Below are positions 9,635-17,225 of a stretch of DNA of 64,000 bases, piece after piece. A model generated the notes under the pieces. It was not told the DNA's origin, searched no databases, and saw only the letters and a list, made by a program, of their open reading frames with translations. Made by a program: the position numbers and the translations under genes. Source of the DNA: Ruminococcus sp. (GTDB taxonomy: Bacteria > Bacillota > Clostridia > Oscillospirales > Ruminococcaceae); the NCBI GenBank assembly GCA_017534835.1, contig JAFXVT010000045.1:61827-125826 (forward strand), read 5' to 3'. How positions within the stretch are numbered: the stretch's first letter is position 1; each line of letters opens with the position of its first letter.

Positions 9635-10159
9635 CTATTTTTTTATGGCATAGATAACTACAGGCTTGTACTTGCCGAAGATTTCTCCGGAAGCATCTCC
9701 GTAGCGGACGGTATCGCAGTTGTTGTACCTGTTGTAGACCTTTATCCTGCCGTCCTCCTCGCGTGTGCAGAAGACGGTGTGGATAGATGACAGGAAGCGT
9801 CTGCCCGTCCAGAACGATATAATAAAAGCAGGCGTATCGCCTATCTCGCCGATACGCTCATATGACGCGCCGTATTTTTCGAGAGCCTTTCCGAGGCGGA
9901 ACATATTGCAGCCGAATATCCCGAACAGCATACGGTACTTCTCAAGAAAGAACGCGACCTCCTGAAGAGGCTGCGGCTTGCCGACATATCTCAGCGCGTT
10001 GTAGACCGATATTACCTCACAGCCGTTGAAGCTCATATGACAGAGTCCGTATTTCAGCTTTGAGACATCGCCCATCCCCTGACCGTTTATCATACGGTCA
10101 GTGAGCTTGCAGGCGAGGTTGTGGTCGTAATTTGCAGTGCGTGTAGTTTTTATCTTCAT
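9635..10159 (-). CDS. Small protein resembling C39/papain-like cysteine peptidases
   Basis: A 174-residue soluble protein without a signal peptide. A Cys-containing helix (FNGCEVISVYNAL, about residues 45-57), a downstream His after a hydrophobic strand (SSIHTVF) and an Asn strand (KVYNRYNN) are in the order and spacing of the Cys-His-Asn triad of C39 and related papain-like peptidases. I infer only fold similarity; there is no known substrate, and no bacteriocin or ABC exporter lies beside it. It sits between ruvB and the mutase-like gene with gaps of 15 and 36 bases, in the same run. Its ribosome site is weak. Confidence 0.65.
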   Translation of the reverse strand: MKIKTTRTANYDHNLACKLTDRMINGQGMGDVSKLKYGLCHMSFNGCEVISVYNALRYVGKPQPLQEVAFFLEKYRMLFGIFGCNMFRLGKALEKYGASYERIGEIGDTPAFIISFWTGRRFLSSIHTVFCTREEDGRIKVYNRYNNCDTVRYGDASGEIFGKYKPVVIYAIKK

Positions 10160-10174
10160 AACATCAAAGGGTGG

Positions 10175-11233
10175 TCAGAACGAGAGCTGACCGTCATCAG
10201 CGCCGGAACGGGTGTCCGGCGGAACTATGCCGAGGTGCTCGTAGGCGAGGCGTGTCGCAACGCGGCCGCGCGGCGTTCTTCCGAGGAAGCCGAGCTGCAT
10301 CAGGAACGGCTCGCATATGTCTTCGAGCGTGACCGATTCCTCACCGATAGCGGAGGCGAGCGTTTCGAGTCCGACCGGACCGCCGCCGTAGCCCTTGATT
10401 ATCATTTGCAGCATACGCCTGTCGAGGCTGTCGAGACCGAGATTGTCTATTTCGAGCCTGCTGAGGGCGATAGATGCTATTTCCCTTGTTATCTGACCGT
10501 TGCCCATAACGTCGGCGAAGTCGCGCACACGTTTCAGCAGACGGTTCGCGATACGCGGCGTACCGCGTGCTCTTCCGGCAATTTCAGCCGCACCGTCGGT
10601 ATCGCAGGGGATACAGAGTATCATAGCGCTTCTGCGGACGATGTCGGTGAGCTGGTCCTTTGTGTAGAGCTCAAGGCGCTCGATGACTCCGAATCTGTCG
10701 CGGAGCGGCGCAGAGAGCTGACCTGCGCGTGTGGTAGCGCCGATGAGCGTGAACGGCTTCAGGTCCATACGTATCGAGCGCGCCGACGGTCCCTTGCCGA
10801 TGATAATGTCTATCACCCTGTCCTCAAGGGCGGGGTAGAGTATCTCCTCGACGGCACGCGAAAGGCGGTGTATCTCGTCGATGAAGAGGACGTCATTGTC
10901 ATTCAGGCTCGTGAGGAGCGAGACGAGGTCGCCCGGCTTTTCGATAGCCGGACCCGTCGTCACGCGGAGATTGACTCCGAGCTCGTGTGCGATTATGGAG
11001 GAGAGAGTAGTCTTGCCGAGTCCGGGAGGTCCGTACAGCAGGACGTGGTCGAGCGGCTCGCCGCGCTTGCGTGCAGCCTCGATGTATATCGCTATCTTCT
11101 CCTTTACCTTGTCCTGACCGATATATTCGTGCAGGCTCTGCGGGCGGAGGGATATTTCAATATCGCCGTCGTCCTGAGTTGCCTCGGGAGAGATGACTCT
11201 CGGGGCGAATTCCATTTCTCCGGTCTCTATCAT
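10175..11233 (-). CDS. ruvB: Holliday junction DNA helicase RuvB
   Basis: RuvB is the hexameric AAA+ motor that drives branch migration of Holliday junctions with RuvA. The 352-residue protein has Walker [10 protein letters not shown] (residues 68-76), Walker [10 protein letters not shown], sensor motif GATTRAG, an arginine-finger region ending in LRDRFG, and the C-terminal winged-helix domain ([24 protein letters not shown]). It lies in the same transcription run as ruvC and ruvA but is separated from ruvA by the SseB-like gene. Confidence 0.98.
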   Translation of the reverse strand: MIETGEMEFAPRVISPEATQDDGDIEISLRPQSLHEYIGQDKVKEKIAIYIEAARKRGEPLDHVLLYGPPGLGKTTLSSIIAHELGVNLRVTTGPAIEKPGDLVSLLTSLNDNDVLFIDEIHRLSRAVEEILYPALEDRVIDIIIGKGPSARSIRMDLKPFTLIGATTRAGQLSAPLRDRFGVIERLELYTKDQLTDIVRRSAMILCIPCDTDGAAEIAGRARGTPRIANRLLKRVRDFADVMGNGQITREIASIALSRLEIDNLGLDSLDRRMLQMIIKGYGGGPVGLETLASAIGEESVTLEDICEPFLMQLGFLGRTPRGRVATRLAYEHLGIVPPDTRSGADDGQLSF

Positions 11234-11272
11234 ATTTCTCTCAGCTCCTTTCCTGCGTGAGATATGCTGTTA

Positions 11273-12004
11273 TCACTTTTCAAAATAGCGCTTCTTGCGG
11301 ACATAGAACGGCTCAACTGTCTTTGCTGCCTTCTTGCCCATATCCTGTTCATAGCTGATGAAGCAGAGGTGCTCGTTCGCCTTGACGGTCTTTGAGAGAT
11401 ACTTTGACAGCGGCACGAACAGCTTCCTCGTACTTCCCATCATATCGAGAACGATGAGTATCTGCGGTCTTTCGCAGCCCTTTATCATCTCCATTATGAA
11501 GGCTCTGTCAACATTTGGCTGTTTCGAGAGGAACTTTGAGGCTGCCTTTGTGATATGACCTACCGAGTGCTCGCACGGGCGGTAGCTGATCGTATCAGCC
11601 TCATTGTAGGAGATAGCCTTTATCTTGAGGTTTCGGGCGATCATAAGTATGCTTTTTATCTCCTGCGAGGAGAATTCCTTGCCGTAGGAGTTGGGGTTGA
11701 GAACGGCTGATACAGACTGTATCAGGTCAAAGAGCCTGAGGCAGTTTATCTTGTAGCAGTCAACGTATCTCTTGGCAAACTGCTGGAGTGAGCGATAGCT
11801 CGTGAAGAAGGGGATAAAAATATCTCCGTTGGGGTTCTGGGTCGTGATAAGCTCGAGCTGGATACCACCCTCTTCGCGGCTGCGGTCCTCCTTGACGGGG
11901 TTCTTGCAGATAACGTAAACGTCGCTTTTTATCAGTGTCTGCAAGAAGAGCGAGCGCTTTGACGGGTCCTTGATAGCAGCTTTAAGTAGCTCGTCCAGAT
12001 TCAT
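11273..12004 (-). CDS. SseB-family protein
   Basis: The 243-residue protein has the SseB N-terminal domain: hydrophobic strands, then IFIPFFTSYRSLQQFA (about residues 76-91) and the later VLNPNSYGKEFSSQEIKSI stretch (about residues 118-136). The C-terminal half (ALSTF-like helix, then IIVLDMMGSTRKLF) fits the SseB C-terminal domain. SseB proteins are widespread and poorly understood; a serine-sensitivity phenotype in E. coli gave the name. It stands between ruvA and ruvB with gaps of about 31 and 39 bases, so it is probably cotranscribed with the resolvase genes. Confidence 0.8.
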   Translation of the reverse strand: MNLDELLKAAIKDPSKRSLFLQTLIKSDVYVICKNPVKEDRSREEGGIQLELITTQNPNGDIFIPFFTSYRSLQQFAKRYVDCYKINCLRLFDLIQSVSAVLNPNSYGKEFSSQEIKSILMIARNLKIKAISYNEADTISYRPCEHSVGHITKAASKFLSKQPNVDRAFIMEMIKGCERPQILIVLDMMGSTRKLFVPLSKYLSKTVKANEHLCFISYEQDMGKKAAKTVEPFYVRKKRYFEK

Positions 12005-12035
12005 GATCAGATCTTCCTTTCTGTGCGTGTGATTT

Positions 12036-12659
12036 TCAGCGCATATTTTTTGCGTTCATTATTCTGAGAGTTTCCTTTATCATATCCTGAGTGCTGAGGG
12101 ACTGGTCAAGCTTGCCGAGTATCGGTGCGACCTCTCCCTGCGTATATCCGAGCACCATAAGAGCCTCGAGGGCTTCGGTCACAGCCGATGAGACTGCGCC
12201 GGGCGAAACAGCTGCGAAATCCACTGCGTCTGCGGCAACTGAGCCACCGAGCGATTCCGAGGAGATCTTGTCCTTGAGTTCGAGGACTATCCTCTGTGCT
12301 GTTTTTGCGCCGATCCCTTTGGTGCGCGTGAATGTTTTACTGTCGCCGGAAGCGACGGTGAAAGCGAATTTTTCAGGCGTCATATCCGAAAGTATGGACG
12401 TTGCCGCCTTCGGACCGATGCCTGTTACCGAAATGAGCAGCCTGAAGCAGCTGAGCTCCTGAAGTGTGGCGAAGCCGAACAGCTCGACTGCGTCCTCCCT
12501 GACGTAAAGGTGAGTGTATACCGTTACATCGCTGCCCGTATCACCGAGCTGTGACACGGTGTTGTAGGAAGTCCTGCATCCGTAGCCGACTCCACCGCAT
12601 TCAACGACAACGAAGCCGAGCTCTTTGAGTGCGAGCCTTCCGTGAAGACTGTATATCAA
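12036..12659 (-). CDS. ruvA: Holliday junction branch-migration protein RuvA
   Basis: RuvA binds four-way junctions and loads RuvB. The 207-residue protein has the N-terminal OB fold (MIYSLHGRLA onward), two helix-hairpin-helix motifs (VTGIGPKAATSIL and TKGIGAKTAQRIV, about residues 78-122) and a C-terminal RuvB-contact domain (EALMVLGYTQGEV). The start codon is TTG at 12657-12659 behind AGGAGGGG. It follows ruvC by 18 bases. Confidence 0.97.
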   Translation of the reverse strand: MIYSLHGRLALKELGFVVVECGGVGYGCRTSYNTVSQLGDTGSDVTVYTHLYVREDAVELFGFATLQELSCFRLLISVTGIGPKAATSILSDMTPEKFAFTVASGDSKTFTRTKGIGAKTAQRIVLELKDKISSESLGGSVAADAVDFAAVSPGAVSSAVTEALEALMVLGYTQGEVAPILGKLDQSLSTQDMIKETLRIMNAKNMR

Positions 12660-12677
12660 TCTTATCCCCTCCTGCGG

Positions 12678-13163
12678 TCAGCCCCATCTTGTGGAGTGAC
12701 CGTGACAGATAGCTATAGCGAGTGCGTCCGCCGCATCATCGGGCTTCGGGATGTTGACAAGCCCGAGTATCTGCCTTGTCATCTCCATCACCTGCTTCTT
12801 TTCGGCTTTTCCGTAGCCGACAACAGCGGATTTCACTTGCAGCGGCGTATATTCGTATATCGGTACATCGCGCTCGGCTGCCGAGAGTAGCGTGACTCCC
12901 CTTGCCTGAGCAACATCGATGCCGGTAGTGTGGTTGGTGTTGAAGTAGAGCTTTTCTATAGCCATAACGTCGGGCGAGAATTCTCCGAAGATGAACTCCA
13001 TATCATTCCTGATAGCCCTGAGCCTCTGGGGGAACGGCGTGTCCGCCTCTGTGAGCACGGCACCGTATTCCACGAGGGAAAAACGGAAGCCGTCGTAGTC
13101 GACGACGCCGAAGCCGACGATCGCATAGCCGGGGTCAACACCTAATATACGTACTTTTTTCAC
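12678..13163 (-). CDS. ruvC: Crossover junction endodeoxyribonuclease RuvC
   Basis: RuvC resolves Holliday junctions by paired nicking. The 161-residue protein shows the RNase H-like acidic active site: Asp in ILGVDPGYAIVGFG (about residue 10), Glu in MAIEKLYFN and the paired Asp in KPDDAADALAIAICH. It is the first gene of the minus-strand run, with a sigma-A-like promoter about 110 bases upstream. Confidence 0.97.
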   Translation of the reverse strand: MKKVRILGVDPGYAIVGFGVVDYDGFRFSLVEYGAVLTEADTPFPQRLRAIRNDMEFIFGEFSPDVMAIEKLYFNTNHTTGIDVAQARGVTLLSAAERDVPIYEYTPLQVKSAVVGYGKAEKKQVMEMTRQILGLVNIPKPDDAADALAIAICHGHSTRWG

Positions 13164-13272
13164 TTATACCTACCTGTATTCCAATAATTATCCTGATACG
13201 GGCAGCATTGTTGAGTATATCATTTTACAATAAAATACCGCATAGCCGCACCTTCTCATAATATACTTTATT

Positions 13273-13302
13273 ATTATACCACAAATGCTATCCCCATTGC
13301 AA
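13273..13302 (-). promoter_or_regulatory. Predicted sigma-A promoter for ruvC
   Basis: On the minus strand TTGCAA (13302-13297), an 18-base spacer and TATAAT (13278-13273) form a good promoter, about 110 bases before the ruvC start. It is divergent from the pheA promoter 55 bases away. Confidence 0.65.
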
Positions 13303-13356
13303 CATTTTATACAATTTTATTTTGTTTTGACTAATTGCCTCTGCCGTATGGATTTG

Positions 13357-13385
13357 TTGACATTTAGGGAGATGTGTGATAAAAT
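13357..13385 (+). promoter_or_regulatory. Predicted sigma-A promoter for pheA
   Basis: TTGACA (13357-13362), a 17-base spacer and TAAAAT (13380-13385), 35 bases before the chosen pheA start. The short leader leaves no room for a T-box or attenuator. Confidence 0.75.
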
Positions 13386-13420
13386 CAGAATGGATAATTA
13401 TATGGACCCGGAGGTATTTT

Positions 13421-14542
13421 ATGGATCTTCAGCAGCTTCGTGACGGAATAGATGATATTGACAGCGGGATACTCGAACTATTCAAGAAGAGAATGGAGCT
13501 TTGCCGCGGTGTGGCGGAGTACAAGAGACAGCATAATATGCCGGTCTTTCAGGGCGGACGCGAGCAGCAGATAATCGACCGCATACGCGAACAGACCGCT
13601 GACAGCGAGCTTGAAGCAGGCACAGCCGCTCTTTTCACTTCAATAATGGACATCAGCAAGATTCTCCAGAACCGCCGGATACTCGCGGACAGTCCCGGTT
13701 ACGGCTTCACAGTCCCAGATTTTGCAGGCGCTGAGCGTATCGGCTGTCAGGGGGCTCCCGGAGCAAACTCCGAGACGGCTGCAAGAATGATATTCGGCGA
13801 TAAACAGCCGATTTTCTACAAGACCTTCGAGGACGTTTTCGCAGCTGTGCAGTCGGGCGAGCTCGACTACGGCGTTCTCCCGGTACACAATTCCACAGCC
13901 GGAAGCGTGAACAGCACCTATGATCTTATGGCGAAATACAGTGTTTATACGGTCAGTGAGGTGTGCGTCGAGATAAACCACTGCCTTGCTGCAAAGGATG
14001 ATATTCCCGAATCGGAGATAACCACGGTGTATTCTCACCCTCAGGCTATCGCCCAGTGCTGCGATTACCTCACGGCACGCGGACTGAAAACAGCTGAATA
14101 CGGCAATACAGCGACTGCTGCGGCTATGGTGGCAGAGAGCAGCTCAGATGAAAGGATAGCGGCGATATGCTCGGTTGACTGTGCGGAAAAGCTCGGGCTG
14201 CACATAATCGCCCGCGGCATCACAGACTGTGCCCTCAACCGCACACGCTTCGTATGCATCTCGCGTGAGCTGCAATCGGCTCCGGAATCGGACGCGGTAT
14301 CGGTAATGCTGAAAATACCGCACACAGAGGGAAGCCTTTACCGTCTTCTCACAAAATTCTACGTCAATGGGATGAACCTTCTCCGCATCGAGAGCCGACC
14401 GATAAAGGACGGCAGCTTCGACGTTATGTTCTATCTCGATTTCAGCGGAAGGATAAATGAACCGAGCGTCAAGGCGCTGATGAACGACCTTGCGGAAAAC
14501 CTTGAATATTTCCGCTTCCTTGGCACATTCAGGAATGAATGA
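13421..14542 (+). CDS. pheA: Bifunctional chorismate mutase / prephenate dehydratase
   Basis: The P-protein turns chorismate into prephenate and then phenylpyruvate, for phenylalanine synthesis. Residues 1-85 are an AroQ-type chorismate mutase (LRDGIDDIDSGILELFKKR, later GGREQQI). Residues about 105-285 are prephenate dehydratase with the catalytic NRTRF block, and the last 85 form an ACT domain with GSLYRLLTKF and ESRPI, the phenylalanine-sensing motifs, so feedback inhibition is expected. An upstream frame extension to 13376 exists, but ATG 13421 has GGAGG at the right distance and begins the conserved domain. Confidence 0.95.
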   Translation: MDLQQLRDGIDDIDSGILELFKKRMELCRGVAEYKRQHNMPVFQGGREQQIIDRIREQTADSELEAGTAALFTSIMDISKILQNRRILADSPGYGFTVPDFAGAERIGCQGAPGANSETAARMIFGDKQPIFYKTFEDVFAAVQSGELDYGVLPVHNSTAGSVNSTYDLMAKYSVYTVSEVCVEINHCLAAKDDIPESEITTVYSHPQAIAQCCDYLTARGLKTAEYGNTATAAAMVAESSSDERIAAICSVDCAEKLGLHIIARGITDCALNRTRFVCISRELQSAPESDAVSVMLKIPHTEGSLYRLLTKFYVNGMNLLRIESRPIKDGSFDVMFYLDFSGRINEPSVKALMNDLAENLEYFRFLGTFRNE

Positions 14543-14563
14543 ACGAAAAAGGAGGGATACGCT

Positions 14564-16939
14564 ATGTCCGACAGATTCAATGAATTGCTTGAAAGCAGCA
14601 GCTTCGTCTTCCTCGACGGCGGAATGGGTACGATGCTTCAGGCGGCAGGTCTCGGAACAGACCATGTCCCCGAGCTGCTCAACCTCACCGAGCCTGAGGC
14701 GATAATCTCGATACACTCACAGTATGTCGAAAGCGGCGCGGACATCATCTACGCCAACACCTTCGGCGCGAACCGATATAAGCTCGAAGGGAGCGGACAT
14801 TCGGTGGAGGAGGTGGTCTCTGCCGGCATTGCGAACGCAAGGACTGCCGCAGCCGGAAGAGCTCTCACAGCCCTCGACATCGGACCGATAGGACAGCTCC
14901 TTGAGCCGTCCGGCACTCTCAGCTTCGAGGAGGCGTATGATTGCTTCCGCGAGATAGTCCTCGCCGGAAAGGACGCCGACCTCATCGTCATCGAGACGAT
15001 GACCGACCTTTACGAGGTCAAGGCTGCGGTGCTCGCGGCAAAGGAAAATTCCAACAAGCCGGTAATGGTGACGATGACCTTCGAGGAGAATATGCGCACG
15101 TTCACAGGCGTTTCAGCGGAGTGTATGGTGGCTGTGCTCGAGGGCCTCGGCGCAGACGCAGTAGGCGTCAACTGCTCGCTCGGACCGGACGAGCTGTATC
15201 CCGTTCTTGAGCGGATATGCAGCCTGACGATACTTCCTGTAATCGCCAAGCCGAACGCAGGTCTGCCCGACCCTGTCACCAATGAATTCAGTGTAGGACC
15301 GGAGGATTTCGCCGCAAGCGCGGTGAAGCTCGCTGAGGCAGGCGTCAAGATATTCGGCGGCTGCTGCGGAACTACTCCGGCGCATATCTCGGCTGTCATC
15401 GCGGCACTTGAGGACTGCGGATACTCGCCCCGTGAGATAAGCAGCCGAAGCGTTGTTTGCTCGGCTGTGAACTGCGTGAACATCGACCAGCCGAGAGTTA
15501 TAGGCGAGCGCATAAATCCCACCGGCAAAAAGCGCTTCAAGGAGGCGCTCCTCGCGCACGATATAGATTATATCCTCGGTCAGGCTGTAGAGCAGATACA
15601 CGCCGGAGCTGAGATACTCGACGTGAACGTGGGTCTGCCCGGCATCGACGAAAAGGCAATGATGGTGACAGCTGTGAAGGCGATACAGAGTATCTGTGAT
15701 ACGCCGCTCCAGCTCGATTCCACGATACCGGAGGTGCTCGAAGCCGGTCTGCGCGTATACAACGGCAAGCCGATAGTCAACTCCGTCAACGGCGAGGACG
15801 AATCGCTCGACCGGATACTTCCCATCGTCAAGAAATACGGCGCGGCAGTTGTCGGACTCACGCTCGACAAGGGCGGCATACCCAAGACTGCGGAGGGCAG
15901 ATTCGCTATCGCAAAGAAGATACTCGACCGCGCGATGTCCTGCGGTATCCCGAAGGAGGACGTCTTCATCGACTGTCTCACGCTCACGGCTTCCGCGGAG
16001 CAGGACGGCGTAATGGAGACGCTCGGTGCTCTCAGCCGCGTCAAGAATGAGCTCGGACTGCGGACGGTGCTCGGTGTGTCGAATATCTCATTCGGACTTC
16101 CCAACAGAGAACTCATCACGCGCACGTTCCTCACAATGGCGCTGCACAGCGGTCTCGACCTTCCGATAATCAACCCGAATATCGCATCTATCATCGGTGC
16201 GGTGCGTGCGTACAGGCTGCTTGCCGGTATAGACCGTGATTCTGCGGAGTTCATAGCGGTTTATGCGGACGGAGACACCGCTCCGAAGGCTGCTCCGGCG
16301 ACTGCCGACAAGGGTACGCCGGACCTGATATACTCGGTCGCGAACGGTCTGAAGGCAGACGCTGTAAAGGCGGCGGAGGAGCTGCTGAGGACTACCGATG
16401 CAATGGAGATAATCAACAGCTATCTCATACCGGCGCTCGATTCTGCCGGAGATAAATTCGAGAAGGGCAAGATATTCCTGCCTCAGCTCATTCTCACAGC
16501 AGGTGCGGCACAGGCTTGCTTCGAGGTCATCAAGGACAGGCTCGCGCAGACGAGCGGCGAAACGGTCTCGAAGGGGAAGGTAGTGCTCGCAACGGTAAAG
16601 GGAGACATTCACGACATCGGCAAGAACATCGTGAAGGTGCTGCTCGACAGCTACGGCTTCACGGTCATCGACCTCGGCAAGGACGTTGACCCGCAGGTCA
16701 TCGTCGATGCGGCTATCGAACACAAGGTCAGCCTTGTCGGACTTTCCGCGCTTATGACGACGACTCTCGGCTCTATGGCTGAGACGATACGCCTGCTGAA
16801 CGAGCAGTATCCGGAGTGCAGGACCGTCGTGGGCGGAGCAGTGCTGACCGCCTCCTACGCAGAGCAGATACACGCCGATTACTACGCGAAGGACGCAAAA
16901 CAGTCCGTGGATATTGCAGCAAAGGTTTATTCGGTATAA
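14564..16939 (+). CDS. metH: Cobalamin-dependent methionine synthase, short form without reactivation domain
   Basis: MetH moves a methyl group from methyltetrahydrofolate to homocysteine through cobalamin. The 791 residues comprise a homocysteine-binding barrel (residues 1-290, zinc cysteines in GVNC near 203 and GGCC near 265), a pterin-binding barrel opening with IGERINPTGK (about 310-560), a helical cap (about 590-670) and a cobalamin domain with the His ligand in DIHDIGKN (about 682). The C-terminal AdoMet reactivation domain of the roughly 1,200-residue E. coli enzyme is absent; short forms like this are known from Thermotoga and Firmicutes. It starts 21 bases after pheA with GGAGGG upstream. 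Confidence 0.96.
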   Translation: MSDRFNELLESSSFVFLDGGMGTMLQAAGLGTDHVPELLNLTEPEAIISIHSQYVESGADIIYANTFGANRYKLEGSGHSVEEVVSAGIANARTAAAGRALTALDIGPIGQLLEPSGTLSFEEAYDCFREIVLAGKDADLIVIETMTDLYEVKAAVLAAKENSNKPVMVTMTFEENMRTFTGVSAECMVAVLEGLGADAVGVNCSLGPDELYPVLERICSLTILPVIAKPNAGLPDPVTNEFSVGPEDFAASAVKLAEAGVKIFGGCCGTTPAHISAVIAALEDCGYSPREISSRSVVCSAVNCVNIDQPRVIGERINPTGKKRFKEALLAHDIDYILGQAVEQIHAGAEILDVNVGLPGIDEKAMMVTAVKAIQSICDTPLQLDSTIPEVLEAGLRVYNGKPIVNSVNGEDESLDRILPIVKKYGAAVVGLTLDKGGIPKTAEGRFAIAKKILDRAMSCGIPKEDVFIDCLTLTASAEQDGVMETLGALSRVKNELGLRTVLGVSNISFGLPNRELITRTFLTMALHSGLDLPIINPNIASIIGAVRAYRLLAGIDRDSAEFIAVYADGDTAPKAAPATADKGTPDLIYSVANGLKADAVKAAEELLRTTDAMEIINSYLIPALDSAGDKFEKGKIFLPQLILTAGAAQACFEVIKDRLAQTSGETVSKGKVVLATVKGDIHDIGKNIVKVLLDSYGFTVIDLGKDVDPQVIVDAAIEHKVSLVGLSALMTTTLGSMAETIRLLNEQYPECRTVVGGAVLTASYAEQIHADYYAKDAKQSVDIAAKVYSV

Positions 16940-16945
16940 ATGCAT

Positions 16946-16977
16946 AGTGCAGCGAGGAGACGCGCTGCACTTTTTTT
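16946..16977 (+). terminator. Rho-independent terminator of pheA-metH
   Basis: A nine-base-pair stem (AGTGCAGCG / CGCTGCACT) with an eight-base loop is followed by seven T residues, seven bases after the metH stop. Confidence 0.9.
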
Positions 16978-17131
16978 GCCGCTTAATTAAGTAAAAAAGA
17001 AAGCTGATTTACATATTGTTAATTTGTTGTTCGTTAAAATCACGGTTTTTCCTTCCTCTGATTGTTCAATTCACATAAAATTAATAATTAGAATTCTACA
17101 CACTTAACGTGGACAAATTGCACAAATATTA

Positions 17132-17160
17132 TTGACTTGACTCGTGCAATGTGTTAGAAT
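17132..17160 (+). promoter_or_regulatory. Predicted sigma-A promoter for the cellulase gene
   Basis: TTGACT (17132-17137), a 17-base spacer and TAGAAT (17155-17160), 66 bases before the start codon. The rest of the AT-rich gap after the metH terminator shows no other clear feature. Confidence 0.75.
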
Positions 17161-17225
17161 AAAATCAGAGCAGTGTGTGCAGACACTGTAACTGGGAAAT
17201 TATATTATATAAGGAGATGATCGCA

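Noticed and set aside
10121-11260. 379-codon plus-strand open frame opposite ruvB
   Set aside because: ruvB is certain on the other strand; the frame has no family likeness and a poor ribosome site. It is a mirror of codon bias.
14564-16939. metH truncated at the 3' end
   Set aside because: The reactivation domain is missing, but short MetH proteins ending after the cobalamin domain are a known natural form, and a clean terminator follows.
16088-16945. 285-codon minus-strand frame opposite metH
   Set aside because: Lies wholly inside metH, whose domains are complete; composition is that of a reverse-strand shadow.
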